64,000 nt of DNA from Marivibrio halodurans (GCF_017963645.1 NZ_JAGMWN010000003.1:372001-436000), one strand, 5' to 3'; numbered from the stretch's first letter, positions 34,863 to 44,915 are shown. Program-made: numbers and translations. The notes: generated by a model from the sequence alone, not told the origin.

Positions 34863-35480
34863 CTATCGCCCCTTCGTCTGGAACAGCGGCACGCTCTCGC
34901 CGGCATCCAGCGCGGGGCGCTCCGCCTCTTCCTCCGTCAGGGGGTCGACCAACGCCAGGGTGGCATGGCAACGCGCGACGAGGCGTTGATAATCCGCCGT
35001 CCCGTCCCGCTTCCAGGCGATTTCCTCCGCCGACAATTCCCGCATGATCTTGGCCGGCGTCCCGGCGCAGAGCGTGCGCGCCGGCAGTTCGAACCCCGCC
35101 TTCACGAAGGCCATGGCCGCGACCATGGAGCTTTCGCCCAGCACCGCGCCGTCCATCACCACCGAGTTCATGCCGACCAGCGCGTCCCTGCCGACGATGC
35201 AGCCATGCAGCACCGCGCCATGGCCGATATGGCCGTCCTCCTCGATCACGCAATCCATGCCGGGGAAGGCATGCATGACGCAATTATCCTGAAGGTTCGA
35301 TCCCCGTTTCATGGCGACCCGTCCGAAATCGCCGCGCATGCAGGCGCCGGGGCCGACATAGCATCCCGGACCGACCACGGCGTCGCCGATCAGCACGGCC
35401 GTCGGATGCACGAAGGCGCTGGGATGGACGACGGGCACGACCCCGTCGATCGCATAGACCTTGGGACGGGTCGGGGACAT
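34863..35480 (-). CDS. paaY: Phenylacetate degradation protein PaaY (gamma-carbonic-anhydrase-like)
   Basis: 205 residues, left-handed beta-helix protein. PaaY is a CoA thioesterase that relieves toxic intermediates in phenylacetate breakdown. The repeats [20 protein letters not shown] and the metal-binding NCVMHAFPG and [12 protein letters not shown] are in order, and the tail [20 protein letters not shown] matches PaaY more closely than general gamma-CA proteins. ATG 35480 has AGGAGG seven bases away and is clearly better than the open extension to 35561. It is divergent from paaG (229-base gap), so the two may share control. Confidence 0.86.
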   Translation of the reverse strand: MSPTRPKVYAIDGVVPVVHPSAFVHPTAVLIGDAVVGPGCYVGPGACMRGDFGRVAMKRGSNLQDNCVMHAFPGMDCVIEEDGHIGHGAVLHGCIVGRDALVGMNSVVMDGAVLGESSMVAAMAFVKAGFELPARTLCAGTPAKIMRELSAEEIAWKRDGTADYQRLVARCHATLALVDPLTEEEAERPALDAGESVPLFQTKGR

Positions 35481-35708
35481 GGGAAAACCTCCTGCCATGG
35501 GTGGCGATGCGGGCGCGGCCCCCGGGCGGGGAGCCTTGGCGAACCGGACGACGGCTGCCATGATCCCCGGTATCGTCCCGGGTGCCGATCACGGTAGACT
35601 CATTCCGATAGCAGCGGCATGACGCGAAGTCCAACGGACGAAAGGCCCCATGCCGCCTCCGGGCCAGGACAATTTAAGACGACGACGGAAAGAGGAGCGC
35701 CCCGCCCG

Positions 35709-36521
35709 ATGGGCCTGCGAGACAGTTACGAAACGATCCTGGTGGACCGGTCGGAGGGGGTTCTGCGCCTGACCCTGAACCGTCCGGAGAAGTTGAACAG
35801 CTTCACCAACAAGATGCACGAGGAAGTGCGCGCGGTTTTCGATCACGTGGCGGAGGACGCGGAGATTCGCTGCCTGCTGCTGACCGGCGCGGGACGCGGC
35901 TTCTGCACGGGCCAGGATTTGAGCGACCGGAAGTTCGACGCGAGCGACCCGAACGCCACGCCGCCGGACCTCCGCGCCTCGCTGGACGAGCGCTACAACC
36001 CCCTGATCCGGCGCATCGCGGGCATGGAGAAGCCGGTCGTCTGCGCCGTCAACGGGGCGGCCGCGGGCGCGGGCGCCAATCTGGCGCTGGCCTGCGATAT
36101 CGTCATCGCGGCCGAGTCGGCGAAATTCATACAATCCTTCTCGAAAATCGGACTGGTCCCGGATTCAGGGGGCACCTGGTCGCTGCCGCGTCTCGTCGGC
36201 ATGGCGCGGGCGAAGGGGCTGGCGCTGCTGGGCGACGCCATCGATGCGCAAACGGCGGCCGATTGGGGCCTGATCTGGCGCGCGGTGGCCGATGCGGATC
36301 TGATGACGGAAGCCGATGCCATCGCCCACCGCCTCGCGGCCGGTCCGACGCGCGGCCTGGGCCTCATCAAGCAGGCGATGGCGCGCGGCCTGGACAACAA
36401 CCTTTCCAGCCAACTCGACCTGGAGCGCGACTTCCAGGAAATCGCCAGCCATACCGAGGATTACCGCGAGGGCGTCGCCGCCTTCATGGAAAAGCGCAAG
36501 CCCGCCTTCAAGGGGCGATAG
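35709..36521 (+). CDS. paaG: Epoxyphenylacetyl-CoA isomerase PaaG
   Basis: 270 residues, crotonase fold. PaaG converts ring-1,2-epoxyphenylacetyl-CoA to the oxepin and also shifts a double bond later in the pathway. The oxyanion-hole segments GAGRGFCTGQDLSDR and AVNGAAAGAGANLALACDIV are intact; FIQSFSKIGLVPDSGGTW, GLALLGDAI and the end SQLDLERDFQEIASHTEDYR are PaaG hallmarks. ATG 35709 has GAGGAG eleven bases upstream. The ring-epoxidase genes paaABCDE and the ligase paaK are not in this window, so the remainder of the pathway, if present, lies elsewhere. Confidence 0.9.
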   Translation: MGLRDSYETILVDRSEGVLRLTLNRPEKLNSFTNKMHEEVRAVFDHVAEDAEIRCLLLTGAGRGFCTGQDLSDRKFDASDPNATPPDLRASLDERYNPLIRRIAGMEKPVVCAVNGAAAGAGANLALACDIVIAAESAKFIQSFSKIGLVPDSGGTWSLPRLVGMARAKGLALLGDAIDAQTAADWGLIWRAVADADLMTEADAIAHRLAAGPTRGLGLIKQAMARGLDNNLSSQLDLERDFQEIASHTEDYREGVAAFMEKRKPAFKGR

Positions 36522-36664
36522 GGCACGGAACGCCCGGGTGGGACCCTGGGGTAAAGGGCTCCGACGGCGCGTGGCGGATCGGGACAAGCGCATGTCGCGG
36601 ACGGACGGTATGCCCCCCGGGAACGGGCGCAGGCTTCTCTCCGACATTGGGGGAGAAACCGACC

Positions 36665-37909
36665 ATGCCCTTCGAAACCGACATCAAGGCGCGTCCCGCC
36701 CGCCAGCATGGCGCGATGGAATATAGCGAGCCGCCGGTCGATCTGGATGCCGTGCGGTTGGAACGGCTGGACCGCATCCGGACGGAGTTGAAGCGCCGGG
36801 GACTGCCCGCGGCCCTCTTCCTCGACCAGATCAACACGCGCTACGCCACCGACGCGACCAACATGCAGATTTGGTGCTCGCATTACGAGGCGCGCTCGGT
36901 CTTCGTCGCGGCGGAGGGGCCCTGCATCCTCTTCGATTACGCCAATCTTCCGCATCTGGCGGAGGATTTGCCGACGATCGACGAATATCGCGCGATGCCG
37001 ACCTTCTACTACTTCACCGCCGGCAGTCGGGCGGAGGAACGCGCGGCCCTCTTCGCCGATCAGATCGCCGACCTGATGGCCCGGCATGGGGGCGGCGACC
37101 GGCGCCTCGCGATCGATCGGTTGAGCGCGCTCGGCTGCGCCGCGCTCGCCGCCAAGGGGGTCGAGGTGGTCGAGGGCGAGAGCGTCGCCGAACAGGCGCG
37201 CGCCGTTAAGTCCCCCCAGGAGCTCGCCCTGATGCGCGCGGCCATCGCGGCCTGCGAGGAAGCCTGCACCGACATGTGGCGGGCCTTCGAGCCCGGCATC
37301 ACCGAGAACGCGCTCTGGGCCAAGCTGCACGAGGCGAATATCCGCCTCGGCGGGGAATGGATCGAGACGCGCCTGCTCTCCGCCGGACCGCGCACCAATC
37401 CCTGGTTCCGCGAATGCTCCATGCGCCGCATCGAGAAGGGCGAGGTGATGAGCTTCGACACCGACCTGATCGGCCCCTATGGCTATTGCGCGGATATCAG
37501 CCGCGCCTGGCTGTGCGGCGGCGGCGCCCCCAGCGCGGAACAAGCCGATCTGATGGCCCGCGCCCAGGCTCAGATCGAGCACAACATCGCCATCCTGAAA
37601 CCCGGCAAGACGTTCCGCGAGGTCTCCATGGAGGCGTTCGATGTCGGCGAGGACTTCCTGTCCAACCGCTATCCCAGCCTGATCCACGGCATCGGGTTCG
37701 CCGACGAATGGCCGTCGATCAAGCATGCCCAGGACTTCGACGCCAAGGGCTATGACGGCGTGCTGGTCCCCGGCATGACGCTCTGCGTCGAGAGCTATAT
37801 CGGCCGCGAGGGCGGCAAGGAGGGCGTCAAGCTGGAGGAGCAGGTGCTGATCACGGAAAGCGGGGTGGAACGGCTATCGACCCTGCCGCTCGGCTTCGCG
37901 ATGGCGTGA
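36665..37909 (+). CDS. M24-fold metalloenzyme, DddP-like (possible DMSP lyase)
   Basis: 414 residues. The pita-bread fold protein keeps the DddP-type pattern: TRYATDATNMQIW (58-70), GGEWIETRLLSAGPRTNPWF (229-248), metal ligands Asp265 and Asp267 in SFDTDLIG, Asp277 in ADISRAW, His341 in HGIGFADEWP, Glu376 in LCVESY and Glu391 in KLEEQV. Tyr336 and Asp347 correspond to the tyrosine and the base proposed for DddP, which cleaves DMSP to DMS and acrylate. The true peptidases have HGVG-x-x-x-H-E instead. GGGGGA lies 12 bases before the ATG. DddP is about 447 residues, so this one is shorter at the N-terminus; a peptidase-like or other lyase role remains possible. Confidence 0.7.
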   Translation: MPFETDIKARPARQHGAMEYSEPPVDLDAVRLERLDRIRTELKRRGLPAALFLDQINTRYATDATNMQIWCSHYEARSVFVAAEGPCILFDYANLPHLAEDLPTIDEYRAMPTFYYFTAGSRAEERAALFADQIADLMARHGGGDRRLAIDRLSALGCAALAAKGVEVVEGESVAEQARAVKSPQELALMRAAIAACEEACTDMWRAFEPGITENALWAKLHEANIRLGGEWIETRLLSAGPRTNPWFRECSMRRIEKGEVMSFDTDLIGPYGYCADISRAWLCGGGAPSAEQADLMARAQAQIEHNIAILKPGKTFREVSMEAFDVGEDFLSNRYPSLIHGIGFADEWPSIKHAQDFDAKGYDGVLVPGMTLCVESYIGREGGKEGVKLEEQVLITESGVERLSTLPLGFAMA

Positions 37910-37937
37910 CAGCGGGCGGCACCACCTCGCCGCCCCC

Positions 37938-38408
37938 CTATTCCGTCGAGGCGGGTGCGTTCTTCTCCTGACGCTTGTTCCACCCCCCTTCGCCCTGCTG
38001 CCAATAGGTCAGGTGGAGGCCGGCATCCATCTCCCGCTTCCAGGCTTGGCGGGCGGCCTGCACGGCCTCCTCGTCGCGGCCGTCGAAGAGCCGGCAGACC
38101 AGATCGAAGCCGCTGAGGCTCTCCGCCTCCGCGCCGTCGGTCAGGAACAGGACGGTGGCGCCGTTCGGGTTCTCCTCCCGCTCCGTCAGCCAGACCGGCT
38201 GCTGGGCGGCATGGCCGTCGGCGTCGGTGCCATGCGGCAGGAAGCTTCGATCATCCTGGGTCCACAGTTGCTCGGAAAGCCACTCCACCCGCTCCGGCGA
38301 GCGCGCGCGCACGATCGCCCGCCACCCGCGCGAGAGACAGCGATGCAGCATCACCGGCAAGGCCGTCTCCAGCCGCGCGCGTTCGAGATGGTAGTAGCGG
38401 ACCTCCAT
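37938..38408 (-). CDS. holC: DNA polymerase III chi subunit
   Basis: 156 residues. Chi links the clamp loader to single-strand-binding protein at the replication fork. The conserved start EVRYYHLERARLETALPVML and the later RSFLPHGTDADGHAAQQPVW and NGATVLFLTDGAE are the usual HolC blocks. The frame extends upstream through the pepA end without similarity; ATG 38408 gives the family length. The pepA-holC order (40-base gap) is conserved in many proteobacteria. Confidence 0.9.
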   Translation of the reverse strand: MEVRYYHLERARLETALPVMLHRCLSRGWRAIVRARSPERVEWLSEQLWTQDDRSFLPHGTDADGHAAQQPVWLTEREENPNGATVLFLTDGAEAESLSGFDLVCRLFDGRDEEAVQAARQAWKREMDAGLHLTYWQQGEGGWNKRQEKNAPASTE

Positions 38409-38448
38409 GCCCTCCGGCCCTCCGCGATGGATTCGGGCCCCGGTGCCC

Positions 38449-39951
38449 TCAGCCGTAATGATCGGCGACGAAGCGGTCGAGTAGCCGCACGCCGAAGCCG
38501 GTCGCGCCTTTCGGCACGGTCGGCTTGTCCTTCGACGACCAGGCCATGCCGGCGATGTCCAGATGCGCCCATTTCGTGTTGTCGATGAAGCGCGCCAGGA
38601 ACTGCGCCGCCGTGATCGAGCCCGCCGGACGCCCGCCGACATTCTTCATGTCGGCCACGTCGGATTTGAGCTGCTTGTCGTAATCCTCGCCCATCGGCAG
38701 ACGCCAGACCTTCTCCGAACTGTCGCGCCCGGCGGCGTGCAGACGCTCCGCCAATTCGTCGTCGTTCGAGAAAAGCCCCGCATGCTCATGCCCGAGGCCG
38801 ATGATGATCGCCCCCGTCAGCGTCGCCAGATCGACGATGAGCTGCGGTTTGTACTCCTTCTGCACATGATGAAGCACATCGCACAGGACGAGCCGACCCT
38901 CCGCGTCGGTATTGATGACCTCGATCGTCTGGCCGGACATGGAGGTGACGATATCGCCGGGACGCTGCGCGTCGCCGTCGGGCATATTCTCGACCAGGCC
39001 GATCGCGCCGATCACATTGGCCTTCGCCTTGCGGCCGGCCAGGGCCTTCATCAACCCGGCGACGGTGCCGGCGCCGCCCATGTCCCACTTCATCTCCTCC
39101 ATGCCCGCGGCCGGTTTGAGCGAGATGCCCCCGGTATCGAAGGTCACGCCCTTGCCGACGAAGGCGAGCGGCCGGGTCGACTTTCCGGCGCCGTTCCAAC
39201 GCATGACGACCACCTGGCTTTCCCGGCGCGAGCCCCGCCCGACCGCGAGCAGGGCCCCCATGCCCAGCTTCTCCAGCTTCTTCTCGCCCATCACCTCGAC
39301 CTCGACGCCGAGGTCCCGCAGCGCCTCGACCTGCTTGGCGAAGCTTTCGGGATAGAGGACGTTCGGCGGCTCCGAGACCAGATCGCGGGTGAAGAAGACC
39401 CCCTCCGCCACCGCTTCCTGATCCTTGAATATCTTGCGTGCCTTCGCGGGCTCATCCGACTGGACGGTCAGTTTCTTCAGGGTCGGCTTGTCCGCCGCCT
39501 TCTCCTGGGTGCGGTACTTGTCGAAGCGATAATTGGCGAGCAATGCGCCGAAGGCCGCGCTCGCGCCCGCCTCGGCCGGGTCGAGGGTGCCGAGGTCGAT
39601 ACATAGGATCGCCTCCTTCTCGCCGTCCGCGTTCAGCGCCTTCACCAACCGGCCGCCGGTATCCTGCCATTGCAGCAACTCCAGCCCCCGCCCGACGCCA
39701 TAGAGATAGATGCGCGAATAGCCGGCATCCTGCGGCGCCACGATGGTGAGCGATTCGGCGCTCTTGCCCGTGAAGCGGCTGACCTTGAGGGCGCGGGTGA
39801 TCGCGCCGCCCATCTCCGCGTCGATCCGCTGCGCCGCCTCGCCGAGCTTCTTACCCTCCTCGACCGCGACGATCACGGCGCCGGACAGGCCCGACTTCTT
39901 ATCGATGGCCTTCGGCGTATCGGAGAATGTCACTTTGAGTGAACTGGTCAT
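38449..39951 (-). CDS. pepA: Leucyl aminopeptidase (M17)
   Basis: 500 residues, hexameric dizinc cytosol aminopeptidase. The catalytic block FVGKGVTFDTGGISLKPAAG holds the lysine and first Asp, KWDMGGAGTV another metal region, and NTDAEGRLVLCD the canonical signature with the catalytic Arg. The N-terminal alpha/beta domain is complete. ATG 39951 gives normal length. Some members also bind DNA at cer-type sites; that cannot be judged here. It is divergent from lptF across a 388-base gap and is followed by holC. Confidence 0.95.
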   Translation of the reverse strand: MTSSLKVTFSDTPKAIDKKSGLSGAVIVAVEEGKKLGEAAQRIDAEMGGAITRALKVSRFTGKSAESLTIVAPQDAGYSRIYLYGVGRGLELLQWQDTGGRLVKALNADGEKEAILCIDLGTLDPAEAGASAAFGALLANYRFDKYRTQEKAADKPTLKKLTVQSDEPAKARKIFKDQEAVAEGVFFTRDLVSEPPNVLYPESFAKQVEALRDLGVEVEVMGEKKLEKLGMGALLAVGRGSRRESQVVVMRWNGAGKSTRPLAFVGKGVTFDTGGISLKPAAGMEEMKWDMGGAGTVAGLMKALAGRKAKANVIGAIGLVENMPDGDAQRPGDIVTSMSGQTIEVINTDAEGRLVLCDVLHHVQKEYKPQLIVDLATLTGAIIIGLGHEHAGLFSNDDELAERLHAAGRDSSEKVWRLPMGEDYDKQLKSDVADMKNVGGRPAGSITAAQFLARFIDNTKWAHLDIAGMAWSSKDKPTVPKGATGFGVRLLDRFVADHYG

Positions 39952-40339
39952 GGCGGCTCTCTCTATCCATTTCGCTCATGTTTTTCAGGAAGTTGCCCCA
40001 ACGGCTGGGCGGCCTTGGGGCCGCGTCGGAACCATCCTGCCGGGACTGTAGCGCCTCCGCCTACGGCTTGAAAGCGCCTCCCGCGCCTTGATACCGGCCC
40101 CGAGATGGCCGGGAACCGGGCGGAAGGCGGCGCCAAGCGCATTTGGGCGATTTTCGGGCGAGAGGGAAAGCGCGTGCACCCGCGCCGGCTTTTTGCTACC
40201 TCTCTCTAAGGGAGGATCGGGACTGACGCCTGGATTATATCCTGGCCGGACGACATACGGTCCGAAGCCGACCCTCATGAGAATATCCGCCCGCCGACCG
40301 GGGGGCGCCGAAACCGGACCCGAGCGACGACCGATCCCG
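39952..40339. other. Divergent gap between pepA and lptF
   Basis: 388 bases. It must contain the promoters of both directions but I found no convincing -35/-10 pair. A TATAT element lies near 40236. In-frame ATGs at 40277 and 40340 compete as the lptF start. A 97-codon frame on the - strand (39985-40278) is not supported. Confidence 0.55.
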
Positions 40340-41485
40340 ATGCGCCAGGCAACGAGCTATATGGCCCGCCAGATCGCCACGGTGACGCTCTTCGCCACCG
40401 TCGTGCTGTGCGTCGCCGTGCTTCTGGTGCAGTCGGTGCGGCTCGTCGATCTGATCGTGAACCGGGGGCTGGGCATCGCGCAGTTCGGCTATATGGCCAG
40501 CCTGATGGTGCCGCGCTTCGTCGCCCTGGTGATGCCGATCGCCCTGTTCGGCGCGACGCTCTTCACCTACAACCGCATGATCAACGACAGCGAGCTGGTG
40601 GTGCTGCGCTCCGCGGGGTTGAGTACCTGGGCGCTCAGCCGGCCGGCCTTCCTGGTCGGCCTCGGCGCCAGCCTCGTCTGCTTCGTGCTGACGCTCTATC
40701 TGATGCCGCTTTCGGCGAAGGAGATGCGCTTCCATCTGGAGGATACGCGATCGCAATGGGGGGCTGCGCTGCTGCAGGAAGGCAAGTTCACGACCGTCGG
40801 CGAGAACGCGACGATCTTCGTGCGCGAACGCTCGCCCGGCGGTGAGCTTCAGGGCATCCTCTACAATGTCGACGCCCCCGACCAGGACAGCTTCACCGTC
40901 ATCGCCGAGCGCGGCGCCGTCGTCGAGACGGACGAAGGACCACGCATCGTCGTCGTCAACGGCACGCGGCAATCCTTCAGTGATCGCAAGATGCATCTGG
41001 TCCGCTTCGACCGCAGCACCATCGATCTCGGCGGCAATCGGGAAGCGGCGGAGAATTACTGGGACCAACCGGAGGAGCGCTTCCTGCCCCGGTTGCTGAA
41101 CCCCGGCACATCAGACCCCAACGACGTCTATTACCGGGACAAGCTGATCGCGGAAGGGCATGGACGGCTGATCCTGCCGCTGCTGCCGCTCAGCTACGCG
41201 GCGGTCGCGCTCGTCTTCCTGCTGCGCGCGCAATTCTCGCGCCGGGGCAATCTGACCGGCCTCCTGATGGCCGTCGGCGTCATGACGGCGATCCTGGTCG
41301 GCCACCTCTCGCTGCTGAACGCGGCCGGACGCCAGCCGGAACTGCTCCCCATGCTTTGGGCGAACGCGTTGGTGCCTTTCATCGTATCGACGCTGATTCT
41401 CTACAAGCCGCGCCGGCACAGGCGGCGCAAGCCCCCCGCGGTCGACGGCGGATACGAGGCCCCTCAGGGCCATCCGGCGGAGTAG
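40340..41485 (+). CDS. lptF: LPS export ABC transporter permease LptF
   Basis: 381 residues from ATG 40340. With LptG and LptB it extracts LPS from the inner membrane and passes it to LptC/LptA. There are three N-terminal membrane segments (around VTLFATVVLCVAVLLVQSV; FVALVMPIALFGATLF; FLVGLGASLVCFVLTLYLM), a beta-jellyroll periplasmic domain and three more near the C-terminus. The start is uncertain: ATG 40277 adds 21 Arg/Gly-rich residues; 40340 gives the usual short cytoplasmic start, though both have weak ribosome sites. lptG follows after six bases. Confidence 0.9.
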   Translation: MRQATSYMARQIATVTLFATVVLCVAVLLVQSVRLVDLIVNRGLGIAQFGYMASLMVPRFVALVMPIALFGATLFTYNRMINDSELVVLRSAGLSTWALSRPAFLVGLGASLVCFVLTLYLMPLSAKEMRFHLEDTRSQWGAALLQEGKFTTVGENATIFVRERSPGGELQGILYNVDAPDQDSFTVIAERGAVVETDEGPRIVVVNGTRQSFSDRKMHLVRFDRSTIDLGGNREAAENYWDQPEERFLPRLLNPGTSDPNDVYYRDKLIAEGHGRLILPLLPLSYAAVALVFLLRAQFSRRGNLTGLLMAVGVMTAILVGHLSLLNAAGRQPELLPMLWANALVPFIVSTLILYKPRRHRRRKPPAVDGGYEAPQGHPAE

Positions 41486-41491
41486 CGGGCG

Positions 41492-42586
41492 ATGCGTGTC
41501 TCGGTCCTTCTTTCCCGCTATCTGGCCCGCCAGTTCCTCTTCTGGTTCGCCTCCGTCTTCACGACCCTGATGGCGATCGTGGCGATGTTCGACATCGTGG
41601 AGTTGCTGCGGCGCGCTTCGGGCAAGCAGGGCGTCACGACGGATGTCGTGGTTCAGATGTCGCTCCTGAAACTGCCGCATCTGGTCCAGGACATGCTGCC
41701 CTTCGCGGTGCTGATCGGGGCGATGCTGACCTTCTGGCGGCTGGCCAAGTCGAACGAGTTGGTCGTCGCGCGGGCCGCCGGCGTTTCCGTCTGGCAATTC
41801 CTGATGCCGCCCGTCCTGCTGACCCTCATGATCGGCGTCGCCCTGATCACGGCCTTCAACCCTTTCGCGGCGGCGATGCGCGCGCAATATGAGCAGATGG
41901 AGGCGAAATATCTAAGCCAGCAGCGAAACGAACTCGCCGTCTCCGAAACCGGCGTCTGGCTGCGCCAGGGCACGCGTGAAAGGCAGGACGTGATCCACGC
42001 CGACGATGTCGCGGCGAGCGGTCAGACCCTGATCGGTGTCACCGTCTATCGCCTCGTCAATCAGGACCTGTTCCAGAGCCGGATCGACGCCGCGCGCGCG
42101 GACCTGCATGACGGCTATTGGGAATTGTCCGACGTCTTCCTCTCCGAACCGGAGAAGCAGACGGTGCATCAGGATACATACCGCCTCGCCACGGACCTGA
42201 CGACGAACACGATCCAGGACAGTTTCGCCTCCGCGGACAGCCTCAGCTTCTGGGAACTGCCGCAATTCATCGGCATGATGGAGGATGCCGGCTTCAACGC
42301 CAATGTTCACCGCCTCTATCTCCATTCGCTTCTGGCGACACCGGTGCTGCTCTGCGCCATGGTACTGATCGCCGCGACCTTCACGATCAGAAGCGGCCGG
42401 CGGACGAAGACGGGCATGATGGTCGTCGGCGGCGTTACCAGCGGCTTCGTGCTTTACTTTTTCACCAACGTGGTCCACGCGCTGGGGCTGTCGACCAGCA
42501 TCCCGGCCCAACTGGCGGCATGGATGCCCGCCGTCGTCAGCACCATGTTGGGCGTGACCGCCTTGTTGCATCTGGAGGATGGATGA
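41492..42586 (+). CDS. lptG: LPS export ABC transporter permease LptG
   Basis: 364 residues, partner of LptF. The start RVSVLLSRYLARQFLFWFAS and the coupling-helix area MLTFWRLAKSNELVVARAAG match LptG. There are six membrane helices with a periplasmic beta domain between the third and fourth; C-terminal helices around VLLCAMVLIAATFTIRSGR and VVGGVTSGFVLYFFTNVVHA are typical. Its stop overlaps the surA start (ATGA, 42583). The order lptF-lptG-surA-pdxA-rsmA places outer-membrane assembly genes with cofactor and rRNA genes, as in many alphaproteobacteria. Confidence 0.93.
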   Translation: MRVSVLLSRYLARQFLFWFASVFTTLMAIVAMFDIVELLRRASGKQGVTTDVVVQMSLLKLPHLVQDMLPFAVLIGAMLTFWRLAKSNELVVARAAGVSVWQFLMPPVLLTLMIGVALITAFNPFAAAMRAQYEQMEAKYLSQQRNELAVSETGVWLRQGTRERQDVIHADDVAASGQTLIGVTVYRLVNQDLFQSRIDAARADLHDGYWELSDVFLSEPEKQTVHQDTYRLATDLTTNTIQDSFASADSLSFWELPQFIGMMEDAGFNANVHRLYLHSLLATPVLLCAMVLIAATFTIRSGRRTKTGMMVVGGVTSGFVLYFFTNVVHALGLSTSIPAQLAAWMPAVVSTMLGVTALLHLEDG

Positions 42587-43881
42587 CGCGCCGCTCGTTT
42601 GCCCCCATCAACGCCGCCGCGCATGCGCTTCGCGCCGCCTTGCTGCTGTGCGTCGCGGCCGCGCCGTTCGCGCTCAAGCCCGCTGTCGCCCAGGAGAACA
42701 TCCTGCGCATCGCGGCGGTCGTGAATGATGACGTGATCTCGGTCTATGACCTTCAAAACCGGCTCGGAATCGTGGCGCTCTCCTCCGGCCTGGATCTGGA
42801 TCAGGAGACGCAGCAACGCCTGTTGCCCCAGGTCATGCGGACCATGATCGACGAACGCCTGCAGATGCAGGCGGCGGCGGAGGCCGGCGTGCGCGTAACC
42901 GACCGGGAGGTCGAGGACGCGATGGCCGAGCTCGCCGGGCGCAACAACATGCAGCCGGAGCAATTACAGCAATTCCTGGCCTCGCGCCGGATCGATCCGA
43001 CGGCGTTGCGCCAGCAGATCGAACCCCAGATCGCCTGGGCCAAATATGTCCAGCGCCAGCTGCGTCGCGAGGTTCGGATCGGCGAGGATCAGATCGACGC
43101 GGAGATGGAGCGTCTGCGCTCCGTCGCCGACGAACCACAGAGCCGGGTCTACGAGATATTCCTGTCCGTCGACAGCGTGGAACGCGATTCCGAGGTGCGC
43201 CAGAACGCCGAACGGCTGCTGAACCAGATCCGGTCCGGCGCCAGCTTCGATAGCCTCGCGCGGAGTTTTTCCCAGAGTTCAACGGCACAGCGCGGCGGCG
43301 ATCTCGGTTGGGTGGCGGCCGGCCAGTTGGAACCGCAACTGGACGAGGCGCTGCAACAGCTGGAACCCGGCATGGTCTCCCGCCCGATCCGCACGGTCGC
43401 GGGCTATTATCTGCTCTATGTGACGGACCGGCAGATTCCGGGCATCAACCCGATGGACGCCTCGATCGATCTGGCGCAAATGACCGTTCGCGCGCCCACG
43501 GACGACGCGGAGGCGCGCGATCTGGTCCGCCGGGAGGTCTCGCAAAGCGTCGGGACGCTGGGCGGCTGCGGCGACCTCCAGGCGCTAAGCGACGCGCGGC
43601 CCGACAGTTCCTACGCGCAGGCGCAGGGCGTGCGCCTCGGCGACCTGCCCGACGGGGTACGCGAAGCGGTGGCGCCGCTTCAGAAGAGCAAATCGACCCT
43701 ACCGATCGAGCGGGGCAATAATTTCGTCGTGGTTTCCGTCTGCGACCGCAAGGAGCCGGAAAGCAGCCTGCCTTCCCGTCAGGAAGTGGGCGACCGGCTT
43801 CTGGCCGAACGGATGGACCGGCGCGCGCGGCGGGAATTGCGCGACCTGCGCCGGGCCGCCTTCATTGATGTCCGACTCTGA
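42583..43881 (+). CDS. surA: SurA-type periplasmic chaperone/peptidyl-prolyl isomerase
   Basis: 432 residues. A signal peptide ends near AVAQ-E37. The N-terminal SurA domain (about 40-165) includes [18 protein letters not shown] and the conserved [11 protein letters not shown]; a parvulin PPIC domain (about 175-275) has [13 protein letters not shown] and [21 protein letters not shown] second, degenerate parvulin-like part follows. SurA helps beta-barrel proteins, including LptD, reach the outer membrane, which fits its place behind lptFG. GGAGGA precedes the ATG, which overlaps the lptG stop. Confidence 0.92.
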   Translation: MTRRSFAPINAAAHALRAALLLCVAAAPFALKPAVAQENILRIAAVVNDDVISVYDLQNRLGIVALSSGLDLDQETQQRLLPQVMRTMIDERLQMQAAAEAGVRVTDREVEDAMAELAGRNNMQPEQLQQFLASRRIDPTALRQQIEPQIAWAKYVQRQLRREVRIGEDQIDAEMERLRSVADEPQSRVYEIFLSVDSVERDSEVRQNAERLLNQIRSGASFDSLARSFSQSSTAQRGGDLGWVAAGQLEPQLDEALQQLEPGMVSRPIRTVAGYYLLYVTDRQIPGINPMDASIDLAQMTVRAPTDDAEARDLVRREVSQSVGTLGGCGDLQALSDARPDSSYAQAQGVRLGDLPDGVREAVAPLQKSKSTLPIERGNNFVVVSVCDRKEPESSLPSRQEVGDRLLAERMDRRARRELRDLRRAAFIDVRL

Positions 43882-44911
43882 TGATCCGGCCGCGCGCGCC
43901 CCGATCGCGCTGACGATGGGGGAGCCCGCCGGTATCGGCGGGGAAATCACGCTTGCCGCCTGGCTGCGGCGCGCGGAAGCGGGGCTGCCCCCGTTCTTCC
44001 TGCTGGACGATCCGGTGCGGATGGAGGCGCTGGCCGCGCATCTCGGCTGGGCGGTGCCGGTCACGGCGATCGACGGTCCGTCGGAGGCGGCGGCGCGTTT
44101 CGGCCACGCGCTACCGGTCCTCCCCCTCGCCCATTCCAGCCGCGCGGCGGTTCCGGGCGCGCCGACGACGGAGACCGCACCCGCCGCCCTGGAATCGATC
44201 GAACGCGCGGTCTTTCTGGCCGAAAGCGGGGCGGCCGGCGCGGTCGTCACCAACCCGATCCATAAGGGCATCCTCTACGAGGCCGGCTTCGACCACCCCG
44301 GCCATACGGAATTCCTTGCCCATCTGACCGGCGCGCGGCGCGCGGTGATGATGCTGGTTGCGCCGGGCCTGCGCGCGGTGCCGGTCACGATCCACGTCCC
44401 GCTCGCCCGCGCCATCGCGATGCTGACATCGGACCTGATCGTGGAGACGGCGGCGATCGTCGCCGAATCCCTCGCGCATGATTTCGCGATTTCCCGGCCA
44501 CGGCTCGCCCTTTCGGGCCTCAACCCCCATGCCGGGGAGGGCGGCGCCCTCGGCCGGGAGGAGATCGAGATCATCGCGCCCGCGATCGAGCGCCTGCGCG
44601 CGCGCGGGATCGACGCCACGGGCCCCCTGCCCGGCGACACCATGTTCCACGCGGAGGCGCGGGCGGGCTATGACGCGGCGCTCGCCATGTATCACGATCA
44701 GGCGCTGATCCCGGTCAAGACGATCGACTTTCACGGCGGGGTCAACATGACGCTGGGGCTGCCGATCATCCGCACCTCGCCCGATCACGGCACGGCCTTC
44801 GGTCTCGCCGGAACGGGCACGGCCCGGCCGGACAGCCTGATCGCCGCCCTGAAGCTCGCCGGCCGGGCGGCGGCGAACCGGTCGCGCATCGCCGCCGGTG
44901 GCGGCGCCTAG
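43868..44911 (+). CDS. pdxA: 4-hydroxythreonine-4-phosphate dehydrogenase
   Basis: 347 residues. An NAD-dependent zinc enzyme of pyridoxal-phosphate synthesis. The start [15 protein letters not shown] and the metal-site histidines in [11 protein letters not shown], and later [14 protein letters not shown] and [21 protein letters not shown], are the family signature. It overlaps the surA end by 14 bases, so the start (ATG 43868) is translated from within surA. rsmA follows after four bases. Length is typical. Confidence 0.95.
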   Translation: MSDSDDPAARAPIALTMGEPAGIGGEITLAAWLRRAEAGLPPFFLLDDPVRMEALAAHLGWAVPVTAIDGPSEAAARFGHALPVLPLAHSSRAAVPGAPTTETAPAALESIERAVFLAESGAAGAVVTNPIHKGILYEAGFDHPGHTEFLAHLTGARRAVMMLVAPGLRAVPVTIHVPLARAIAMLTSDLIVETAAIVAESLAHDFAISRPRLALSGLNPHAGEGGALGREEIEIIAPAIERLRARGIDATGPLPGDTMFHAEARAGYDAALAMYHDQALIPVKTIDFHGGVNMTLGLPIIRTSPDHGTAFGLAGTGTARPDSLIAALKLAGRAAANRSRIAAGGGA

Positions 44912-44915
44912 CCGG

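Noticed and set aside
35709-36521. Crotonase considered as an acryloyl-CoA hydratase partner of the DddP-like gene
   Set aside because: PaaG-specific segments are present along its whole length, so PaaG is the better call.
37938-38642. Longer holC frame starting at 38642
   Set aside because: The extra 78 residues overlap pepA and have no HolC similarity; ATG 38408 gives the family start.
42118-43881. 587-codon frame ending with surA
   Set aside because: The first 155 codons overlap lptG in another frame; the signal peptide and ribosome site place the start at 42583.
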